Source: Procambarus clarkii | Taxonomy: Eukaryota > Arthropoda > Malacostraca > Decapoda > Cambaridae | Direction: 5' to 3' | NCBI RefSeq assembly: GCF_040958095.1 | Contig: NC_091181.1 | Location: 27,368,904 to 27,432,903, forward strand | DNA length: 64,000 bases | Part shown: piece by piece, positions 57,881 through 64,000 of the stretch | How positions within the stretch are numbered: position 1 is the stretch's first letter | Layout: each line of letters begins with the position of its first letter | Translations under genes and position numbers: made by a program | The notes under the pieces: model-generated | The model's database searches: none | Told to the model about the DNA's origin: nothing | Seen by the model: the letters and a program-made list of their open reading frames with translations, nothing else

Positions 57881-59584
57881 CCAAGTCACCTCTCTTCCAT
57901 GCTGGCCTTGGTGTTCTGTTTGTTTGGCTAATTGGTGGTGTTTGCCCTTGGTGGCCTTTCCTCTACACTGTGGTGAAGTGAGAGCCTAGTTTTAAGTATT
58001 TGGAGCTGCATATGCACAGGGTTTCCTTCTCTATGTACTCTGCTGCTGCCCTTGCAATGTCAGGATTATCTTCCCTGGAATGTTCGAGGGGACGGGGGAA
58101 GGTCACACCCTTAGAAATTCTCTTTGCTTGTGCTGGCCTTCACTCAGGGTGAGTCAGGGGTCTTGGGACTTTCCTGTCTTCTTGAGGTTATCTTGAGATG
58201 ATTTCGGGGCTTAGCGTCCCCGCAGCCCGGTCCTCGACCAGGCCTCCTTTTTGTTACACACCCCCAGGAAGCAGCCCGTAGCAGCTGTCTAACTCCCAGG
58301 TACCTATTTACTGCTAGGTAACAGGGGCATCAGGGTGAAAGAAACATTTTGCCCATTTGTCTCTGCCTCCACCGGGGATCGAACCCGGAACCTCAGGACT
58401 ACGAATCTGAAGCGCTGTCCACCCAGCTGTCAGGCACCCTCACAGACCCTCACAGCTGTCAGGCACCCGAGTCTTAACTCGGGTTTGGGGTGACATTGGC
58501 TGGCGGGGCACGCTGGTGGTTTGTGCAATTCTCTTGGTGTGGTGCCATGTTACCCAGGCTGTGTTGGTTTATTTGCAGGTTCAGCATAATGATCCCAGCA
58601 CCTGGGAGTCCTGCTGGGTTTACCCTTCAGGCCCTCGAATTCACCTGTAGGTTTGGCGGTTCCATGGATACCTTCCCCCCCGGAATAGGTCAGGACAGGG
58701 TTTAGCTTGGGATATGACTCGTCCAGCTCCGGAGATTATACCTTCTGTTTTGGATGTGAAGGCAATCGAGCCGGTTGGTTCCGTTGAGCCTTCTGGGTTC
58801 TTTTTTTCAGCTAGCCCCTCCTTCCTTTGAAACCTCTACCTTAGACTCCACTTTTCTGTAATAGGCAATGCATGAGGATGCTGGCTCTGCCCCAGGGCCC
58901 TCTTTTTGCAGCTTTCAGGACATAGGGAGAGTCGGATTTGGTCTCTCTTGTACATTTTGACTCTACATTGTTCCTGGTTTCCTCTGAGTAGGGTCTCACT
59001 TTTTGCAGGGGAAGGGCTTTTACATGCTTCCCTTCCTGTATGAGTATGTTTTGGGTGTGGCTTCCGCAAGGTTTAGTTTAACATGCCTTTGAGCCCATTG
59101 GGATTGTCCTTATGGAGGTTTACTTCCTCTTGGATCCCTCCTTCGGTGACTTGGGAGGCTCTTTTAACATACCACCTTTTGAGATCCGGATTACACCTCA
59201 TTGATGGACTCTTCCTCTTTTGAGATTTTAGTTTTATTTGTATTGGATGGGTTAATAGGTTCTGAAGTCTTTGTTGTTGGCAGACAATTTTTTTTTTCTC
59301 ACTGGTGCATGGCACAATTTTTGTCATACATGCATGCCGGTGGCATGAGGTGTTAACTGTGCTGCAGATGTTTCTCAGGTTCTGTCTTCTGTGGCTCTCA
59401 ATGACTGACTGTTTGTTCCCACTCTTTCTCAGGACGTGGCTCTTGTGCAGCTCCATGCCCAGGTTACTCTGCTTTTGGTGGCACTTGTGGTGGATGACCT
59501 TTGTGCTTTGTCTGCATTTATGAAAGGCCAATTTCAGGGTGAGCCCCAATGGCTCTCCGATCCCTTCCCTCCATTGCAGGTCAT
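57881..59584 (+). pseudogene. DIRS-like element interior, copy 1 (deleted)
   Basis: The G/T-rich plus-strand sequence matches the second copy at 62290-64000 in order: GTTTAGCTTGGGATATGACT (58699) with GTTTAGCTTGGGATGTGGCT (62795); AGGTTCTGAAGTCTTTGTTG, TTGGCAGAC (59258) with AGGTTCTGGAGTTGTCTATG, CTGGCAGAC (63381); GTGCATGGCACAATT with GGGCATGGCACAGTT. The RT end seen in copy 2 is missing. A family-1 SINE is inserted at 58182-58440. Confidence 0.65.
58182..58440 (-). repeat. tRNA-derived SINE (family 1) with a LINE-like 3' tail
   Basis: In reverse: CAGCTGGGTGGACAGCGCTT (A box), loop TTCGTAG, CCGGGTTCGATCCCCGG (B box), body CAAATGGGCAAAATGTTTCT, CCCCTGTTACCTAGCAGTAA. It ends with GGAGGCCTGGTCGAGGACCG, GGCTGCGGGGACGCTAAGCC, CCGAAATCATCTCAAG. 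That last ~70 bp also ends the LINE at 15056-15550. Confidence 0.88.
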
Positions 59585-60045
59585 GGTGGGGGTGCCTACA
59601 TCTGCCCTAGAACTGAGGGTAGAGATACCAGCTGATGGTGGGCTACCTTTCCTCTCCCATAAACGAGTGGGAGAAGTGGGGGCAAATGAGCCCTTGCTAG
59701 TACTGAGAGAATTCAATCATTTGTTTACATAGTTGGGGGAGTTCTTTCACTGGGTTCTGAGGCTTTGGTTTCTATTGAAGCCAACAGTGGGTTGTTTTGA
59801 CTCGCAGACTTTGTTTGCCTTCCCCAGTGAGATGATGAAAATAAATGTCACTGCTCCCTGTGCCTCTGTGAGAGGGGGGGGGGGGGCACGTTCTGGCACT
59901 GGTTCCCGGTAGGCCAATAAAACGGTGCGGCTGATGCAACCTAGTAAATGGTACCTTATCAGTACAGTGTAGTGTAGTAGCTTCAGGGAGTCACTGAGGC
60001 TCACCCAGAAATTGGTATTTCATTACAGTATTCAATGCTGGATTT
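59585..60045 (+). repeat. Right inverted terminal repeat of the DIRS-like element
   Basis: This pairs with 57478-57880 (see there), then continues through AGCTTCAGGGAGTCACTGAG, GCTCACCCAGAAATTGGTAT and ATTCAATGCTGGATTTTATG, ending ~60 bp before HDAC3 exon 8. It has a 13-base G-run at 59874-59886. Confidence 0.75.
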
Positions 60046-60104
60046 TATGTGGGCTATTCTGAATAATAATAAACACATTAACTATCATTCATAAAATTTT
60101 TCAG

Positions 60105-60256
60105 TGAATGTGTAAGCTTTACAAAGAAGTTTGGTGTTCCATTGCTAGTACTGGGTGGTGGTGGCTACACTCCCAGAAATGTGGCCAGATGTTGGGCTTA
60201 TGAAACAGGGTTGCTCGTTGACACAGATATGCCTACGGAAATTCCATATAATACAG
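60105..60256 (+). CDS. HDAC3: HDAC3 coding exon 8 (catalytic Tyr)
   Basis: This exon encodes residues 278-328 plus one base: [20 protein letters not shown], then [20 protein letters not shown]. Tyr299 stabilises the transition state and Arg302 matches human R301. The acceptor is TTTTTCAG and the donor GTACAGTA. Only a 129-bp intron follows. Confidence 0.97.
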
Positions 60257-60385
60257 GTACAGTAATTTCTTTCATTTCCATTGTATTGTTTATACATGTG
60301 ATGTGTGTTTGTTTCACATCTTGCTCAATTGTATATACTTTTAGGTCCAGTATTATTATTATTATTACTAAAATATATATTTCAG
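60257..60385. other. HDAC3 intron 8 (129 bp)
   Basis: Short intron with a TTA/ATT microsatellite-like stretch near 60350-60368. Nothing else seen. Confidence 0.9.
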
Positions 60386-60527
60386 AGTACTTCCAGTATT
60401 TTGCACCCGATTTCTCCCTTCACCCAGAAGTAATAACACGTCAGGAAAATGGAAACAGTCGACAGTACCTGGAAGCCATTGTTAAGCATGTGTATGATAA
60501 CCTCAGAATGGTTCAGCATGCACCAAG
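60386..60527 (+). CDS. HDAC3: HDAC3 coding exon 9
   Basis: This exon encodes residues 329-375 plus two bases: [20 protein letters not shown], then [20 protein letters not shown] and RMVQHAP. The EYF.YFAPDF.LHP block is conserved in class I HDACs. The acceptor is ATTTCAG and the donor GTAATGTA. Confidence 0.96.
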
Positions 60528-61932
60528 GTAATGTAAAGTAAATTATATAAGTTGTACTTTAGTATTTTGTATTTGGTGAATTCATTCATCTTTGAAAGTT
60601 GACCACTGAATAAATAAGGTTGAGTTAATAGTACCTGTAGTTTTGGAAGATATTATAAATTTATGAAACTTAATGATATGTGGTGTATATGCAAGTTAGA
60701 AGAATAAGAGGAAATGATTTGTGAGAAGAGGAAGTAATAAAAGTTGCTAAAGATAAGAAAAGGATATGATTTCTATGGATACAAATGAAATAAGTGTGAC
60801 TGCAGAGAGAGTTTGAAACCAATATGTTGTCCTGTCTAACTATGCATGATCCCTGTTACATGTTTCTGCTCAAAAAGGTGCTTTATATTTGTATTTGTCA
60901 TCTCTTCCTTGACTGCTCCTCTGTTTTCTTTGGGCTGATGCCTGCCTGCCTTTTAAGTGGATTCTGTTCATGTAGTATACAGTACTTCATAAACTTAGAC
61001 TTTAAGAAAATAATTCTTTATAAATTTAATTCTGTACATATACTTTTAAACCAATTTTTGACTGGTTCTTTTTAAAAGTGAGGTTTAATTCAACATTATT
61101 TGATTTTTGATCTGACATAAGTAAGAAGAGTAACACTTCAAAATTGGTTAGATATCACTTCCTTCTAATGAAAGTTTTCATATGTTATATATTATTTGAT
61201 TTGGAATTTGCCAACATTTTACAGTTTAATCAAACGGGCCAAGTTTTCCCAAAATTTTAATATTCAACCAAAATTAAATTGTGTAAATAAGTAATTATCA
61301 AAAGAAGACATGAAGCCAGAAAGACTGCAGCACTTTAATCATGTAATGAAAGACATGTTCCGTTAGATAAATATTATGTGCAAACTTTAAATTTAAACTG
61401 AAAGTTACAGCCTAACCCAAATAATATTTACATAACCTGTTATTCCATGCTTGTAAGTTATGCTAATTTTATTTCATTCAGACCTGTTGTGTTAGAGACA
61501 AGAAAATACAGTATTAATATGTTTGCCTTCCAGTCGTGATGCCTATTTTATTTTCCACATCATTTACATCCTTCAACTGCTTGCTCATTAAGAACATAAA
61601 ATGTTGTTATAATGTTCATTTTATGTTTGTGAACCTATTTGTAAGGTTAGAACATGGATTCTGGAATAAATGTATGCAAAATTTAAGAATTTAATAAACA
61701 ATGGGATAACTAATGTTAGAGAAACAAGTTGAGGATATTTTTGGTCAGATGACTCAATTATGGGTTACCAAACACAAAGCTAAACAGAAAATGTAAATGT
61801 GAAGACTGTATACATGCTAACTATTTTCCAAAATGGTTCTTGCCAATTAGGTACAGTTATGCTGTTCTGGCTAAAAAGCTTTATAGTGTGTATAAATTTT
61901 CTCACTACAATACTGTTTTCTTCTTTATCTAG
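60528..61932. other. HDAC3 intron 9
   Basis: 1.4 kb of AT-rich sequence. The only shared motif is GTAATTATCAAAAGAAGACA at 61290-61310, the reverse of the TCTTTTGATAATTAC motif found at 27.9, 42.1 and 47.2 kb. No gene or element otherwise. Confidence 0.7.
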
Positions 61933-62034
61933 TGTCCAAATGCAGGATGTTCCAAATGATGGATTGAACATAAAGGAAGAAGAACAAGAGCTTGATCCAG
62001 ATGCTCGTCTGCATCTCAGTGAAGAAGACAAAAG
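61933..62034 (+). CDS. HDAC3: HDAC3 coding exon 10 (acidic tail, incomplete gene end)
   Basis: This exon encodes residues 376-409 plus two bases: SVQMQDVPNDGLNIKEEEQE, then LDPDARLHLSEEDK. The VQ..DVP block begins the C-terminal tail of HDAC3, and DPD.R....E matches invertebrate HDAC3 tails. The acceptor is TTATCTAG and the donor GTAATAAA. The frame leaves two bases over, so a last exon carrying the NEFYDGD-like end is expected and is not visible before 64000. Confidence 0.9.
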
Positions 62035-62079
62035 GTAATAAATTATATATAAATGAAAATCATTTTGAGGCAATGGAGT

Positions 62080-62155
62080 GCCTTGAACTCGAGATCGGGG
62101 TGATTTCTAGATGCCTGCCTTAACTGGCTCGGCCACAGTAGCCGAGTTCTCTGGG
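62080..62155 (-). repeat. tRNA-like remnant
   Basis: In reverse: ACTGTGGCCGAGCCAGTTAA, GGCAGGCATCTAGAAATCAC, CTCGAGTTCAAGG. An A box (GTGGCCGAGCCAGTTAAGG) and B box (GAGTTCAAGG) are visible. It is related in layout to the core at 29615-29695. A stable acceptor stem was not found, so it is treated as a SINE head or tRNA pseudogene. Confidence 0.6.
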
Positions 62156-62289
62156 ATGTTCTGGAGGCCCCAAACTGGGGCCCAACCAGGGTTTTACAGT
62201 TAACCCAACCACACTTGGGTCTATGGTAATGGCATTCAGTCTCTTACGTCCCACTTAGATCGCAATTTCATTGATATATCATGCCATTG

Positions 62290-64000
62290 TGATTGTTCAG
62301 TGGTCCAATGGATTCCTCCAACAAACCCGCTCTTGCCATGTGCGAGTTCAAGGTTTATGAATCATCTGTGTCATGTGGCAATGCTCATTACTTTAATCTC
62401 CATCATGCTGCCTGTTGGATTGGTGACATCTTTGGCCCTGAGTTGTGTGAGACTTGTTTTCATAATGTTACTCTCCATACAGACCTTCCTGTTGACCTTC
62501 AGGGTTTTCAGGCAGCAACTGTTTTGTGTTTGTAGCTTTTGTTTTGCAGCAGTCTAAGGTGTGTGCCCTGTTGTGTTGGATGTTCCAAACCTGTTCTGGC
62601 TGGTGTTTAGGGACTCTAATTTGGGGGGTGTTGGTTATTTCAAACGAGGTTCTGTCCTTGCCTCTTCCTTTCCCGTCGGGCTGCGTCCTCCTTCCTCCTT
62701 CCTCCTCCTGATAGTGCACCCTCCTTCCGTCCTCCCTCCCTCCCTCCCCTGTTTCCGGCCCTATGGCATCCAAGCGTTTCAGGGTCGGGGCAAGGTTTAG
62801 CTTGGGATGTGGCTTGTCAGCTCTGGGGTTTGCCACATTCAATTTAGGTGCAGATGATCCTGCTGAGGCTTCTGGGTCTTCTTTTCAGCCAGTCCCAGCT
62901 TTTGAAGACTTTCCTTTGTATTGTACTTCACTTCTCTATCCTGGACAGTGTGTGTGTGTGTGCATGTGCGCATGATGGCTCTTCCCCGGTGCCCTCTACT
63001 ACAATTTCCAGGGCTTGGGGGGAGTCAGACATGAACCTTTGGGTTCCACTTGATCCTACGTGGACTCTATTGCCTTCTGCAGAGGGTCGAGGGTCTTCTG
63101 CCTGTTTTTTTTTTTCGAAGACCCTCTGGGGTTTTTTGTATTTTCCCTCCCTGTACAAGTTTGATACAGGTGCCGCTTCTCCCCTCCCCCCACGGGTTCA
63201 TTTTTGGGTACCTTAGGGTTTCTCAGGTTAGTCTTTCTTGAGGTTTCTGTCCTCTCAAATTCCCCTGGTGGTGCTCAGAAGGCCCGCTGTACAGGCCTGC
63301 TACGTGGCCGGGATTCTGCCTCATTGATGAACTCATCCTTTTTTGAGTTTGTGTATTATCCTTATTGATTGCATTATGAGGTTCTGGAGTTGTCTATGCT
63401 GGCAGACAGCCCTCTGTGTTCACTTTGGGCATGGCACAGTTCTATCATGCCCATTCACTTGTGTGACATGAGGTTTCTTATGTGTTACAGGTGTTTTTGG
63501 CAGGGTGGGCGATTCCTTTGCCACTCTCAGCATCTGCCTGTTTGCTCATGCTCTCCTTAGGAACGTTGGGTTTTTGCAGCTTCATGCTCGGGTCCTCATT
63601 GTCGGCTATGCTGATTGCAGAGGTCCTTCATGCCCATTTGCATCTGGGTGCTGTCATGTGTTCCTTGAGCCTTCTGGTGCTGCATTCAAATTGGCTCACA
63701 GAGGACAGTGGGACTCTGCAGCATTCATCTTTTGTGGTTGACTCCTTCCTTTGGCTTTGCTGGACGTTTGGGTGCCCAGACATGAACCTCTTCGCATCGA
63801 CTTAATTGCAGTGCCTTCCCACTGCCGAAGCGCTGTTCCCTTGAGTGCAGTACATGCCTTTGACTGGACTGGACTGGTCGAGTCGTGGGTTTCTGTACCT
63901 CTTCACCCCGGTCCAGCTCCTGCCCTGGATCCCAGCAAAAAGTTCTCAAAGTCCTAAATGGGGCGGGTGATCCTTCTGTCTACCCTGTGGCTAGCCTAGC
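62290..64000 (+). pseudogene. DIRS-like retrotransposon, copy 2, RT/RNase H end at the window edge
   Basis: The plus-strand frames near 63760-63990 read CPDMNLFAST, LTGLDWSSRGFLYLFTPVQL, VILLSTLWLA, separated by stops. This fits the P.(V/M)DLFAS...D(A)L..DWS....YLFPP..LL..VL......G.VILVAP.W(P/L)AQ tail of DIRS-type reverse transcriptases. Upstream sequence matches the interior at 57881-59584, which has inverted terminal repeats as DIRS elements do. Frameshifts are frequent. The element continues past 64000; no left terminal repeat was seen near 62.2 kb. Confidence 0.6.

Larger units (their letters stand above)
56442..60104. other. HDAC3 intron 7
   Basis: This 3.7-kb intron is mostly a DIRS-like element: terminal repeat copies at 56858-57180, 57478-57880 and 59585-60045, an interior (57881-59584), and a SINE inside it (58182-58440). 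Only 56460-56850 and 57260-57470 are not assigned. Confidence 0.65.

Overview
This is a piece of an animal nuclear genome. It has large spliceosomal introns, two recognisable metazoan genes and very dense transposon remnants. The mix of non-LTR retrotransposons, tRNA-derived SINEs, foldback elements, poly-G/C runs and long introns fits an arthropod, and I would guess a decapod crustacean such as a crayfish, lobster or shrimp. That species guess is inference; the genes show only that it is an animal, probably an arthropod.

Two host genes are arranged head to head. On the minus strand, 36449 down to 2936, are the first seven coding exons of a DGAT1-type diacylglycerol O-acyltransferase (MBOAT family). 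About 278 residues are covered, and the catalytic C-terminal half lies beyond base 1. On the plus strand, 41563 to 62034, are ten coding exons of histone deacetylase 3 (HDAC3). They cover 409 complete codons and every catalytic residue; only a short acidic tail exon should lie past base 64000. All exon phases agree across every junction. The start codons are 5.1 kb apart.

Almost everything else is mobile DNA. Left part (1-36 kb, DGAT1 introns): LINE 3' ends (1-640), a LINE ORF1 with zinc knuckles (about 4.3-5.56 kb), decayed LINE pieces (10.56-11.16, 15.06-15.55, 21.83-22.36, 32.94-33.2 kb), foldback elements (16.75, 17.77, 25.26 and 29.5 kb), several SINE families, and tandem repeats at 14.6, 30.6 and 32.5 kb. 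Middle (36.5-41.5 kb, intergenic): a tandem SINE block, tRNA-derived SINEs, and a LINE into which an inverted copy of its own family is nested. Right part (HDAC3 introns): LINE pieces in introns 1 and 4, an uninterrupted 519-codon reverse transcriptase antisense in intron 3, a 367-bp MITE with exact 8-bp target duplications in intron 4, and a DIRS-like element with long inverted terminal repeats in intron 7. A second copy of the DIRS-like interior follows exon 10.

How the genes relate: DGAT1 makes triacylglycerol in the endoplasmic reticulum, and HDAC3 is the catalytic subunit of the NCoR/SMRT corepressor. The sequence shows no direct functional link beyond proximity. I saw no CRISPR array, no rRNA and no convincing functional tRNA. 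I found no clearly new biological system; the most informative structures are in the mobile-element layer.
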